From assembly GCA_032716605.1 (NCBI GenBank), contig CM064481.1, positions 22,748,811-22,812,810 on the forward strand: DNA of 64,000 nucleotides, written 5' to 3'. Within the stretch, counting starts at the first letter, position 1. Each line of letters opens with the position of its first letter. A program made the position numbers and the translations under genes. Below, one piece after another: positions 1 to 9,254 of the stretch. The notes beneath the pieces were generated by a model. It worked only from the letters and a program-made list of their open reading frames with translations. It searched no databases and was not told the origin of the DNA. The stretch comes from Paralithodes platypus (Eukaryota; Arthropoda; Malacostraca; Decapoda; Lithodidae).

Positions 1-607
1 CACCAGTGAAACCATGGAGACGCAAATTCTCTTGACCCTTGCTGGTACACTTGAGCTGGGGTAATGATGACCGCAGAACGAATGACCTCTGTGAGCACTG
101 GTCAAGTAAGGTGCGCGTCATTATAGTATTATTATTACTCCCCACTACTGGCAGCATCATAGTAGGAAGCAATTGACATTCTCGAGAAGCAATGGACATG
201 GCAGATACTTTATCACCCTCGCTCTTACTTTTCTCATGTGACTCTTTGGGGGTTCTCCCCTTTTCTTTGCCGTCGTGCTGATCAGACTGGGTGCAAAGGA
301 AAAACCAATGTTTCCCCTTGCAATACTTACAAGGTTTGATGTAGGAATTGGTGCAAGTACTGTTGAAGTGGTCTCTTGCCAGACAGCTGGTACATAACTT
401 AAGCGATTTAGCCTGACCAATCTTCTGTGTAGCCTTAGGATACTTAGGACACTGATACCACAGATGACCGTGGACACTGCACAACTTACAACCTAATGAT
501 ATTGGCCTTTTCTGTTTAGGAGAAGTCTGTACCGGGAAAGCTGCAGTAGATGGCGACATCTCCACTTGTCGGTAGTGTCCAGTACTCTCCATATTGAAGA
601 CTTCATT
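1..607 (-). pseudogene. gag-pol: BEL/Pao gag C-terminus and start of protease (partial)
   Basis: Continuation of the BEL/Pao polyprotein after a frameshift near 608, running off the left edge. Read on the minus strand in the codon frame that includes 481-479, it shows three CCHC-type zinc knuckles between about 490 and 285 (C-x2-C patterns followed by H and C), which bind nucleic acid in retroelement capsid proteins. It then enters a sequence at 104-80 reading LLDQCSQRSF, which resembles the aspartic protease of BEL/Pao pol (DUF1758 type, usually D-x-G-S). The third position is C instead of G, so the protease may be impaired. The rest of pol lies outside the window. An overlapping 106-codon open frame at 157-477 is a shadow of this one. 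Confidence 0.72.
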
Positions 608-1418
608 ACACCTGCACCAACGCTTCCAAGTTTAGTGGAGAGTCACTTAGTTGTCGTCTTAAGATTTCCCTTACTGGAGAGGGTATCTTATTCAAGATAT
701 TCACACTAAATATCTCCTCCTTGGTGACGGCCATTGTCTCCATATATCGGAGGAGGCTCTCAAAGGAGGCATAGTACTCCTTTAGGGCCGTCACATCATA
801 GGATGGAGGATCTAGCATGAAGAACTTAGTAATTAACGCGGTCTTGATGACTTCCACTCTCCCGTAAGTTCTCTTCAGCAACTCCACTGCAGACTCGTAG
901 CTGGTAGCTTCTAGCTTGTACCCATCGACTAACTTCAATGCCTCCCGTTTCAATTGACCACAGAGATAGGTGAACCTTTGGATGGATGTGAGTGTTTTAT
1001 TATGATGGACGGAACACTCAAAAATATCCCAAAATCCAGTCCAGGTAGCCGAATCCCTGGAAAAGGTAGGCAAAGTAAGCTTCGGCAGGTTAAAACCAGT
1101 CGCCTTTGGTGTACCGGTATCCTTAACAGAGGTTGATTCTTGGGTGGAAGATAGTCTAGCTAAGGCTGTATTAACATTCTCAAAGTACTCAAGATCTGCC
1201 GACATTTCTTCTTCTACATCGTCAGTAACTGTCAATAAACCATATACCTGCTGAGCATAACTATCATAAGTAGCTAGCGATTTAGTAACAGTAGCGAATT
1301 TACCCTTTATTTGATCAGCCGTGGCACTTATTAAAAATTCATCAAGATCTCTTAAACATCTATTTAAACTTCCCTTCATCCCTCCCTTAAGAATCTTAAG
1401 TTTCTTTAAATCTGTCAT
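606..1418 (-). CDS. gag: BEL/Pao gag N-terminal part (DUF1759-like)
   Basis: A 270-codon open frame. Its second half carries the hallmark of BEL/Pao structural proteins: LPKLTLPTFSRD, then W-x2-FWD-x-FE-x-SVHHN, then a leucine-rich stretch with a YGR motif (the DUF1759 family). It would form the particle packaging the element RNA. The frame ends in TAA at 606-608. The expected continuation (zinc knuckles, protease) is open in another frame immediately downstream, so a one-base indel or a programmed frameshift separates them. The start is the first ATG after the leader. It sits about 830 bp inside the 5' LTR at 2252-2841, a normal position for gag. Confidence 0.8.
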   Translation of the reverse strand: MTDLKKLKILKGGMKGSLNRCLRDLDEFLISATADQIKGKFATVTKSLATYDSYAQQVYGLLTVTDDVEEEMSADLEYFENVNTALARLSSTQESTSVKDTGTPKATGFNLPKLTLPTFSRDSATWTGFWDIFECSVHHNKTLTSIQRFTYLCGQLKREALKLVDGYKLEATSYESAVELLKRTYGRVEVIKTALITKFFMLDPPSYDVTALKEYYASFESLLRYMETMAVTKEEIFSVNILNKIPSPVREILRRQLSDSPLNLEALVQV

Positions 1419-2251
1419 CGTTAAGGTCTAATTTTAAGCAACTTAAACTACAATGAGGTCAGACTACAAACCGTTAATCGCTTAGGAATCAACAGCGGCA
1501 AACTCCCATTACTTAAGAAATTTACTCAAAAAGAATTACATAATACTTACATCCCCTTAATATAAACTATCGAAAGGAAATTATCTAACTAGACAAAAGA
1601 ATTAAATACTAAATCCATTAAAAGAAAGGGTAAGGTGAAGCACTAATTATTGTAAGCCCTTTATAGGTAAGCCTAGTTGGTTAAGCTACAATCATGAGGT
1701 CTGACTATTAACTGTCAATCGCTTAGGAATTAACAAAGACCGACACTCATGACCGCCACTTTAAGCAACTAGGCCTAGGCTATTATGAAATTTAAATATA
1801 AAAGGTCACATGAGAACCTTCCCCACCAGCAAAATTAATAACGAGTCCCACAATGACAAAACACAATGAACACCACAAGCACACCACCAAAGCGAAATGA
1901 ACAGCTACCACAGACACCTGCAGGCCTAGACTGCCTAGCCTATCCCAGTCTAGCCTAAGAGCGCGAAACGGTGCCCGACGAAATTACCCCTACCCCAAAC
2001 TCCAGCCCAGCTAACCCACCAAAAAACGCCAAGGATCACACGCCCCCAAAAACCTGGAAACTAGTCCCAAAAAAGAAAGAGACGGCGCCTAAATGGTAAA
2101 AAACACGAGGGAAGAAGCTGGGTGTAAACTAGGGAACGGCAGTCGGCCATCAACGCGCGAGGCGGCAGCCATTTGTAAGCCCACAAGCGTCAAGGAAGCA
2201 AACAAAACGGTACTACGGTATGGAAGCCTTAGGGCACGAAGGACCATTATT
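1419..2251 (-). other. BEL/Pao leader with candidate primer-binding site
   Basis: Untranslated leader between the 5' LTR and gag; no gene is seen. On the minus strand, two bases after the LTR end, a TGG-starting stretch (about 2229-2247, beginning TGGTCCTTCGTG) is in the right place for a tRNA primer-binding site. Two diverged direct copies of a segment of about 70 bp lie at 1450-1515 and 1688-1765, both containing the word ATCGCTTAGGAAT. Confidence 0.5.
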
Positions 2252-2841
2252 TGTCGGGAATTTAGATAGAGAGGTTAAATTACATATCACTGGTACATGA
2301 AATATCCCAACAAATAGTTATAATATAATTACCAACGAGGTATTCGAGGTATTCGAGGTATTCGATGGGTGTAATCCAGTCCCCCACACGCGGCTAATTC
2401 AATATCATGACATGTAGGAATGTTCACATAATACAATATCGATACAATGAACTTAGCTTAGAGGACTGGTGATGTAGGACTGTTGTTAATATTGTTATAG
2501 ATTAATATTTGTAGCACATGGTGAACTGTGGGTTGGGTCAGAGCCGGGGGAGGAGATGTTGGCTGTATGGTGTTGATTGAGAGACTAAAGGGCCGGCACC
2601 GATCGCTTCGCGAAATTACATATGGCTGCCGGCTCATAATAATTATAACCCATAACTTGGTTTCATAATACATCTAGAGCTGATGTAGATATTTATACAT
2701 TACAGTTAATATTTAACCTAACTTAAGAATAAACTACAATACACAAAGAACCAGCCGAAATCGTACAAGCGATACGATACCGCCAAATTCAAATGTCCTA
2801 TTGGACCAAAACCTGTCGGGATCATTACCCTATTCCCGACA
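2252..2841 (-). repeat. BEL/Pao 5' long terminal repeat (590 bp)
   Basis: Bounded by an inverted pair: TGTCGGGAAT at 2252 and ATTCCCGACA ending at 2841, giving the 5'-TG...CA-3' ends of an LTR. It sits directly upstream, in minus-strand sense, of the candidate primer-binding site and gag. To its right the sequence becomes, without a gap, the GypB LTR seen uninterrupted at 14482 and near 58340, so the BEL element is inserted in a GypB LTR. The partner LTR would lie left of the window. A secondary hairpin of the same end word occurs at 2814-2841. Confidence 0.72.
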
Positions 2842-4100
2842 GATACGCTTAGCACTTCCTAATTGAATGGTTATATGAATTATACTGGGGCAAAGAGATA
2901 GCCACTTCGTAGAAATATTAATTAGTGAATCTCTAAACAGCACAGTAATATGTAGTACTGCTAAAGGGAATCTTGGGTACTATCTGATGGGTCTGGTCCT
3001 GGTTATCTTGCGTCCATGATGTTGGGGGCTAACGACTGGTTCCGCGGCCGTCCAGGGGGCCCATATGTGTGAAGTTCTCAAATACGTGGGCAGGTCCTTC
3101 TATCCAAATCTGCCACGGAGTCTGCCGGCTCTGGAATCTCACTCCGGAACAACACAAGGGCAGAGCTAGAAGTTAACTGCAGGGTATTGACCCCTGGTTG
3201 GTGTCTAGCTTTCAACTGATTTGACTGGGGGCGGGAGCTAGATTTATAGGCTCGGTTCTGGGCCCTGTAGACAGTAGGGATCTCGAGTCTTATGGACTTA
3301 TTTGAGCTCTCAATAGATATGGGGACTAGGTAAGATGGTATTTACTGTTGTGGCACATGGCTATAGGAAGCCTTTATATTTTCATATAACTGAGCCTTAG
3401 TAAGAGGTACTATTTTGGCTATACTGGAAGTATTTAGGGGAGAGAGACTGGATCTACTTTGCGAGGAGAATGGGGACAGCTGTGATAGGAGTGTCTCTCT
3501 AGATTGTTCAATCTTCATTCTATGGTATAGCTGAGGTGCTAATTTAGTGATCAGAGCATGCAAGAAAGGTAAATGGTTTATTGTGAGTTAATAGAGGTTA
3601 GTAAAGGTGTTAGTCATGCATGGTTAGTTCATTGATAGGAAGAATTCCTGTGCTACCTGGCAATGACTCGGAAGTCAAAACAGGGGCCAGGTATACCTCC
3701 GCGGGGGTGGGGGTCTCCCTCCTCGGGTGGGCAAAAAGGGGGAGCTGGGCGCCCTCTCGCTGTGATAGTCGTCCGGCGGCTGTGGCTAGGGGCTTGCCAT
3801 ATCACCAGTGTTTGTAATAACCCTCTGTGTATGAGACAGATGTGGGTGTCCTTAATACCAAAACCGAAGGTGCCTTAGCTAGCTGGTTTTACTCGGCTGG
3901 TTGTTAATTGTAGGGTTTGCTGGATGTGGTGGAGACTGGGTTGCTAACTCTGCCACATTTATCTGGAAGTATGGCAATAGAAGTTAGTTACTGGCGAGGC
4001 GGCTAGCCTCGCACCGACGACCATTGGGTGCAGGGTTGTGAATGGGTTGTAAGAGAATAGATGGCATGCAAGGGGCTAGTAAAGTTCTAATGTTGTTCTG
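2842..4100 (-). repeat. GypB 3' LTR, first part
   Basis: Collinear and nearly identical to 14482-14845 over its first 365 bp, and to about 58345-59668 over its full length. The orientation is that of an LTR read on the minus strand, because the family's gag and pol read on minus at 12142-13872 and 62748-63839. It is interrupted on the left by the BEL LTR and on the right by the inverted-repeat element at 4101. Small open frames here are not conserved beyond the general repeat identity and are not called genes. Confidence 0.68.
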
Positions 4101-4124
4101 GACCCAGATTCACTAACGGTCGTA
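4101..4124 (+). repeat. Left terminal inverted repeat of the 5.15 kb element
   Basis: Exact reverse complement of 9231-9254. Together with the empty site at 59668 it defines the left end of the element. The sequence just inside is rich in CGTACGAT-like words on both ends. Confidence 0.85.
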
Positions 4125-6212
4125 GCGTGCGATGTCGTACAGCAACCTACGATCGTTCCTAAGGGAGTGCGGAAGGTGTATTCACAACGCATCTTACGGC
4201 TCCCTTTCGGTTATTTTCACCAAGGCTTCTCTTGACCAATCAGGCGCTTGGCCTTTGTAAATAAACAATATGTCACCCACATGACCGAAGCGCCAAGAAG
4301 AACCTAATATACTTTAATTTATGAGCTTGTCATTGTTTAGCATGGCTAATTCGATCCACCACAGCCAGCAGGAAGAAGAATAGAGTATCTTGTGAATTGA
4401 TGATAAGAAATTAGCCTAGCTAGGCTACAGGGAAGGCTGTTAGTGGCCCAAGTTAAAGGATTTTCGACGGATTGATCATTGATAATCATATGTTAGGCTA
4501 GTTGGGAGTGTATTATTTATACCTTAACCACAGTATTGTTCTACTTTACCATGTCTACACCTAGACAGGGCGAGCGGCGAGCCAAACCAAAATGCCAGAC
4601 TTTACTATGTCTATGCCTACACAGGCAGTTCTAGCCAAGCCAAAATTCCAGACTTAGCCTAGGCCTAATTTTTCAAAATAGGCCTAGGGTAATTTTGCTT
4701 GTATTCACAACACCTCAAGGCCTATCTACCTTTTCAAAATAGGCCTAGCATAGGCCTCCTCAATCTATTATCCAACAGTTGGCCATGGGAAATAATGATA
4801 GGTTGAGGGGGGCTTTGTCCCCCTCACCTCCCATGACTTATTGCCATCATCAAATATATTACCAGCATGGGACTAATAACAACTAGTTAACAATGAGGAC
4901 GGTACGCCTGCAAACACCATCTTAACCTGCTAGGCTTCTACTTTACCATGCTTAGGCTACACCAAGCTAGGCATTGCTAGCCTAACCAAAATACCATACG
5001 TAGGCCTAACTTTTCTAGCCTAAATAGCCCTAACTTTTTCAAAATAAACCTAGGTTATATCCTAGGCTAGGCTAAACAAAAATATTCACAACACCATATA
5101 GGCTAGCCTATTATTTTTTGTTTAGACTATGCCTAGGGTAATTCTTTTCATAATTTTTTTCCTGTGATACTTTCAAATTTGTTGAGGAAATAGGCTACCC
5201 TAAGCTAACCCAGCTAGGCATTGCTAGCCTAACCAAAATACCATACATAGGCCTAACTTGTCTAGCCTAAATAGCCCTAACTTTTTCAAAATAAACCTAG
5301 GTTATAGCCTAGGCTAGGCTAAACAAAATTATTCACACAGCGTTTATTATTATTCATTTTTTAGGCTAGGCCTAGGGTAATTCTTTTCATCATTTTGTTC
5401 CTGTGATACTTTCAAATTTGTTGAGGAATAGGCTACCCTAATCTAACTCAGAGGTGGTGGGGAGTTGGAATAAAACATTTCCGCAATAAATGAGGGTTAA
5501 AATCTACTAATGGTAGGCTACGTGTTGTTGTTGTTGTTGTTTTTCCCCAAGCTGCCTGGCCGAACAGCCCCAAGGCCCCGAGCAAGGCCAAGGCCATAAC
5601 CAAGCGCCCCCACAGAACCCTCCCTGCCGACCACAATAAAGCCTGGGTGACCGAAGCCACTCCATGGCGGGGAGCTGAGGAGGGTGCGGAAACGCCCGGG
5701 AAACCAAAGCCCCACCCAGGGCCCTGTGCCCCTCAGCAATTATGAAGAGAAAGTTGAGGGGCAAAGGAAAGATGTGACGCTTTGGCTTCCAATCTTGGTA
5801 GATTAGGAGGTCAATCCACGCAAGAGATGCCGTCACTTGAGATCTAGAAAATATATAAGTAAAAGGAACAGTCAGAGCTAGTAAGCTATGGGTATGGCAG
5901 AGAGCGCTCAGTTCTCACTCTGATAGACCAGCCCATCACCACATGACTACAACCCAATCCTCTCAGCATCAGCTAGGAAAAGCCCTAGAAAGCCGCCTTT
6001 GGCGGGGGGATAGCTCCCCTATTTCAACCCTTTTCGGGGTTGGGCACCCGCCCGTAGGCTACGTGTTGTCGCAGCACATGAATTTGTGCATAAATTAACC
6101 TTGACTAGGTCTAGGCTGGCATATGTAGGCTATTCATAGCTTAATTCGGCCTGTCATAAGACAGTAAGGATACAAATATATTCATACTTTGTATTAAATG
6201 CCTTAATGGTGT
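4125..6212. other. Non-coding interior of the TIR element
   Basis: No gene supported. From about 4440 to 5450 it is built of TAGGCCTAG and AGCCTA words, the same spacer style seen at 49790-50270 and 52800-54180. A CAA/GTT microsatellite lies at 5523-5540. Two similar stretches reading GTAGGCTACGTGTTGT occur at 5514 and 6055. Short antisense open frames at 5448-5836 overlap each other in several frames and look like chance. Confidence 0.5.
4970..5449. repeat. Tandem duplication, about 240 bp x 2
   Basis: The segment beginning AGCTAGGCATTGCTAGCC near 4972 recurs near 5212 in the same order, with scattered substitutions and small indels, through CTTTCAAATTTGTTGAGG. A third, more diverged partial version may lie at 4540-4740. 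It lies wholly inside the TIR element. Confidence 0.75.
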
Positions 6213-7755
6213 TTTAACACAAGTTAATTGCTCCTTGGTCCAAGGAATTGCTCCTTGGTGCTCGCTCCTGTATTGGCAAAATTTTTCCGTCTGTGTACTC
6301 ATACCTCATGCTTCCCAGTACCCTGGAAAGAAGCAAACATCCATCCAGTTCCTAAAAAAGGTGCCTCTTCAGATCCATCAAACTACAGACCAATAGCTAT
6401 AACTTCCACTCTTGGCAAAGTTTTTGAAATAATATTAAATAATCACATAATTAAGCATCTGGAGAATAATAAATTAATCAGTGATAGGCAATATGGTTTT
6501 AGACGATGTCGATCAACTGCAGACATTCTTTGCCTTCTTACGCATCAAATCAACCAAGCTACAGACCAACATGGTGAAACACATACAATAGCACTGGATA
6601 TATCAAAGGCATTTGATAGAGTCTGGCATCAATCCTTATTGTCGAAGATGTCACACTACGGCTTTGCATCATTAGTTCCACTAATTTCTTCTTATCTTCA
6701 TAACAGAAAAATACGTGTAATGGTAGATGGCCTTTATTCTCAATTTCACTCAATAAATGCTGGTGTTCCCCAGGGATCAGTTTTGGCCCCAACTCTGTTC
6801 CTCATTCATATCAATGATCTCATATCTACCACTCATAATCCAATACATTCCTACGCAGATGACTCAACACTCCACAGTTCCTTCACATTTACCAATTCTT
6901 TCACCCAACCCGATCTTATAAATTCAAAAATAAACACTGCAATTTCTCTGAACCGGGACCTTTCTAGAATTAATGAATGGGGACAAGAGAATCTAGTTTC
7001 CTTTAATGCACAGAAAACCAAGTACATTCAATTTTCTAACCGACAGAATCTCACTGACTCCCATATATTTTGTAATGATGTAAATATTCCCACTTCCCCT
7101 AGTATTGACATTCTCGGTGTAACATTAACTACTAACTTGAGCTGGACACATTATGTTAGAAGCATTGCTAAGAATGCCTCTAAAAAACTGGGACTCCTGT
7201 ACAGAGTTCGAGAATTCTTCACTGACGAGCAGTTGGCCGTAATATATAAAAGTCATGTGCGCTCTCAGATGGATTACTGTTCACCTCTGTGGGGTGGAAG
7301 TGGAGTGGTTGCATTGAGGCAGTTGGACAAAATTCAAAATAAAGCTATTAGATTAATCAATAACCCTGCAATCACACAGGACCTTCCTACATTAGCCATA
7401 CGAAGAAACGTTGCATCCCTTGCATTATTCTACAGATATTTTCACAGCAATTGTTCCGAGGAACTTGCTTCAATTGTGCCGCCTCTCCACATCTTTCCCC
7501 GTAGAACTAGGGCAGCTGAGAGCGCCCATGAATTTACACTTTCTCCTCCACAATGCAGAACTTCTGCTTATCAGAATTCATTTATCCCCAGAGCTACTAC
7601 TCTTTGGAATTCACTTCCCTCGAATTGCTTTCCACAAACTTACAATCAACAAATGTTTAAATCCAGTTGTTACAAACATTTTATGAATGGAGGATGCCTT
7701 TAGGCACATGGACCTTTTTGTTTTATCTGTGTTTTTCCTTCCTCCGTTCATTGTC

Positions 7756-7787
<32 letters not shown>
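6213..7787 (+). mobile_element. 5'-truncated LINE with poly(A) tail
   Basis: Extends from about 6213 through the reverse transcriptase frame and a short 3' UTR to a run of 28 A at 7760-7787. Poly(A) plus 5' truncation is the signature of target-primed reverse transcription. A small duplication of AATTGCTCCTTGG occurs at the 5' end (6225-6260). The word AAGTTAA is present on both sides, but I could not establish a convincing target duplication. Confidence 0.75.
6228..7703 (+). CDS. pol: LINE reverse transcriptase (Jockey/CR1-like), 5'-truncated
   Basis: A 491-codon open frame covering most of a non-LTR retrotransposon reverse transcriptase: SNYRPIAIT near residue 52, the DISKAFDRVWH motif, AGVPQGSVLAPTLF, and an intact catalytic YADD at about 6852-6863. 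A C-terminal tail ending SFIPRATTLWNSLP is typical of Jockey and CR1 superfamily ORF2 proteins. The enzyme would copy element RNA at a nicked chromosomal target. The endonuclease domain is missing, so the copy is 5'-truncated near 6225. The frame is otherwise uninterrupted, suggesting a fairly young insertion. It sits inside the TIR element. Clade assignment between Jockey and CR1 relatives is uncertain. Confidence 0.85.
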   Translation: MLLGPRNCSLVLAPVLAKFFRLCTHTSCFPVPWKEANIHPVPKKGASSDPSNYRPIAITSTLGKVFEIILNNHIIKHLENNKLISDRQYGFRRCRSTADILCLLTHQINQATDQHGETHTIALDISKAFDRVWHQSLLSKMSHYGFASLVPLISSYLHNRKIRVMVDGLYSQFHSINAGVPQGSVLAPTLFLIHINDLISTTHNPIHSYADDSTLHSSFTFTNSFTQPDLINSKINTAISLNRDLSRINEWGQENLVSFNAQKTKYIQFSNRQNLTDSHIFCNDVNIPTSPSIDILGVTLTTNLSWTHYVRSIAKNASKKLGLLYRVREFFTDEQLAVIYKSHVRSQMDYCSPLWGGSGVVALRQLDKIQNKAIRLINNPAITQDLPTLAIRRNVASLALFYRYFHSNCSEELASIVPPLHIFPRRTRAAESAHEFTLSPPQCRTSAYQNSFIPRATTLWNSLPSNCFPQTYNQQMFKSSCYKHFMNGGCL

Positions 7788-7790
<3 letters not shown>

Positions 7791-7811
7791 AACAAACATA
7801 TTGCGCTATTA

Positions 7812-8975
7812 TTGCTTCAATATTTTCAGTATCTGGAGAAGAAACAAAAGGTGTATGTTGCCTTTATGGACTTGGAGAAGGCCTATGACAGAGTGGATAG
7901 AGAAGGTTTGTGGAAAGTACTTAGAATATACGGAGTAGAGGGCAAGTTGCTGAAAGCAGTGAAGAGCATGTATGAGGGTGCAAAGGCGGCAGTACGTGTG
8001 GAGAGTGAGCAGAGCGAGTTCTTTGACCTGAATGTTGGTTTGAAACAGGGGTGTGTGATGTCCCCGTGGTTGTTTACTGTATATATGGATGGAGTTATGA
8101 AAGAAATACTATCAAGAGCAGTGGATGTTGGTGTATCGCTGAAAAGGGAGGAAATTGAGTGGAAGCTACCTATACTGCTGTTTGCGGATGATACAGTTCT
8201 GATGAGTGATAATGAATGGGAGTTGCAGGGTCTGGTAAATGAGTTTGGAACAGTGTGCGAAAAACGGAATTTGAAGGTAAATACGGGGAAGAGCAAGGTT
8301 ATGGTCTTCGAAAGGGGTGAAGTCACAGAGTGTGAGGTGAAGCTGAACGGTCAGGCTATGGAGATCGTCAACTCTTTTAAGTATCTGGGCAGTGTGTTGA
8401 GTAAAGATGGGACTATGGATGAAGAGGTGCGGGAGAGGGTACAACAGGGGAAGAGGGTTGTAGGAACGCTAAAAGCAGTAACAAGAAATAGGGTGGTCAG
8501 TATGGAAGTGAAGAAGTCCTTGCATGACAGTGTGGTAATCCCGACACTGACTTACGGAAGCGAAGCATGGACGTTGGTTGAGAGACTCAGACCAAGAGTG
8601 AGAGCAGTGGAAATGAATTACTTAAGGAGTGCGTGCGGAGTTACATGGAGGGATAGACAGACTAATGAGGAAGTAAGAAGGAGGTGTGGTGTGGAGGTAG
8701 ATGTGCTGGAAAGTGTGAAAAGGAACAACTTGAGATGGTTCGGCCATATGGAACGTATGGAAAGCGAGAGAATGACTAAGAGGGTGTATGAGAGCGAGGT
8801 GGAGGGACAGAGGGGGAGAGGTAGACCGAATATGAGGTGGAAGGATGGAGTGAGGAAGTACATGAACGAAGGTGGTGCTGGTTGGGGGGAGGGGCGTCGA
8901 CTGACTGGGGACAGAGGTGCATGGGGGCGGTTCGTTCGTGGCCACCCCTTCGGGGATCACGGCGTCAGGCAATAG
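7812..8975 (+). CDS. pol: RTE-type LINE reverse transcriptase, 5'-truncated (copy A)
   Basis: A 387-codon frame beginning inside the reverse transcriptase (MDLEKAYDRVDREGLW), with LKQGCVMSPWLF, the catalytic FADD near 8177-8188, then the RTE-style C-terminus: TYGSEAWTL, LRWFGHMERM and GRGRPNMRWKDGV. It is the same family as 20284-20878 and 51604-52766. The true copy starts near 7823, so the first codons are flanking sequence. No frameshift is present in the retained part. The TAG stop lies in the 3' tail, which runs into a GATA microsatellite. Confidence 0.85.
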   Translation: MLQYFQYLEKKQKVYVAFMDLEKAYDRVDREGLWKVLRIYGVEGKLLKAVKSMYEGAKAAVRVESEQSEFFDLNVGLKQGCVMSPWLFTVYMDGVMKEILSRAVDVGVSLKREEIEWKLPILLFADDTVLMSDNEWELQGLVNEFGTVCEKRNLKVNTGKSKVMVFERGEVTECEVKLNGQAMEIVNSFKYLGSVLSKDGTMDEEVRERVQQGKRVVGTLKAVTRNRVVSMEVKKSLHDSVVIPTLTYGSEAWTLVERLRPRVRAVEMNYLRSACGVTWRDRQTNEEVRRRCGVEVDVLESVKRNNLRWFGHMERMESERMTKRVYESEVEGQRGRGRPNMRWKDGVRKYMNEGGAGWGEGRRLTGDRGAWGRFVRGHPFGDHGVRQ

Positions 8976-8987
8976 ATAGATAGATAG
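7823..8987 (+). mobile_element. RTE LINE copy A with 12-bp target duplication
   Basis: Flanked by ATTGCTTCAATA at 7811-7822 and 8988-8999. It ends in (GATA)n rather than poly(A), as RTE elements commonly end in short tandem repeats. It landed 23 bp beyond the poly(A) tail of the previous LINE. Confidence 0.88.
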
Positions 8988-8999
8988 ATTGCTTCAATA

Positions 9000-9254
9000 A
9001 TGACTTAGTGTGTCATAAAGAGCTATACTTCAGACGAATTTGTTATGGTCGCGGGTTGTGTTATCGATATTTGTGTACCTATATCCGGGTCAAATTCATG
9101 TAAGGGTGGTCTGGACCACCCTTTGCGAAAGGGGATTTTAGGGGCTTCCTACGATCAAAGATGGCCGCTACGACGCTTCGTGAATACCAGCGTTGAGACG
9201 TAAGGGAACGGTAAGGGAGTTTTCGGATCGTACGACCGTTAGTGAATCTGGGTC
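9000..9254. repeat. Right arm and terminal inverted repeat of the 5.15 kb element
   Basis: No gene. Contains the weaker subterminal inverted similarity (shared words such as ATTCAC and TTACG at matching spacing) and the perfect 24-bp terminal repeat at 9231-9254. Confidence 0.75.

Larger units (their letters stand above)
4101..9254. mobile_element. 5.15 kb terminal-inverted-repeat DNA element with nested LINEs
   Basis: Perfect 24-bp inverted ends (4101-4124, beginning GACCCAGATTCACTAA, against 9231-9254). The flanking CTG at 4098-4100 and 9255-9257 is a 3-bp target duplication. A paralogous unoccupied site at 59661-59672 reads straight across, which fixes both boundaries. Weaker inverted similarity continues about 120 bp inside the ends. 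No transposase was found. The interior holds TAGGCCTAG-rich spacer, a 240-bp tandem duplication, a Jockey/CR1-like LINE fragment and an RTE LINE fragment. It is therefore a non-autonomous DNA transposon later invaded by LINEs. Superfamily is undecided: a 3-bp duplication fits CACTA or Harbinger types, but the end sequence is typical of neither. Confidence 0.8.

Noticed and set aside
5448..5836. Three overlapping minus-strand frames with a poly-N/T/Q tail
   Set aside because: The tail is the translated CAA/GTT microsatellite, and the frames overlap each other without motifs.
4320..6220. Possible host exon in the TAGGCCTAG spacer
   Set aside because: No open frame with coding texture and no credible splice structure.
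6213..6225. Target duplication for the poly(A) LINE (AAGTTAA on both sides)
   Set aside because: Seven bases of low-complexity sequence, one side merging with the poly(A) tail; not convincing.
7883..8972. Minus-strand open frames opposite the RTE reverse transcriptase (also at 51713-52763 and 20525-20875)
   Set aside because: They recur only because the RTE copies are nearly identical; compositions are S/T/P-rich antisense translations.
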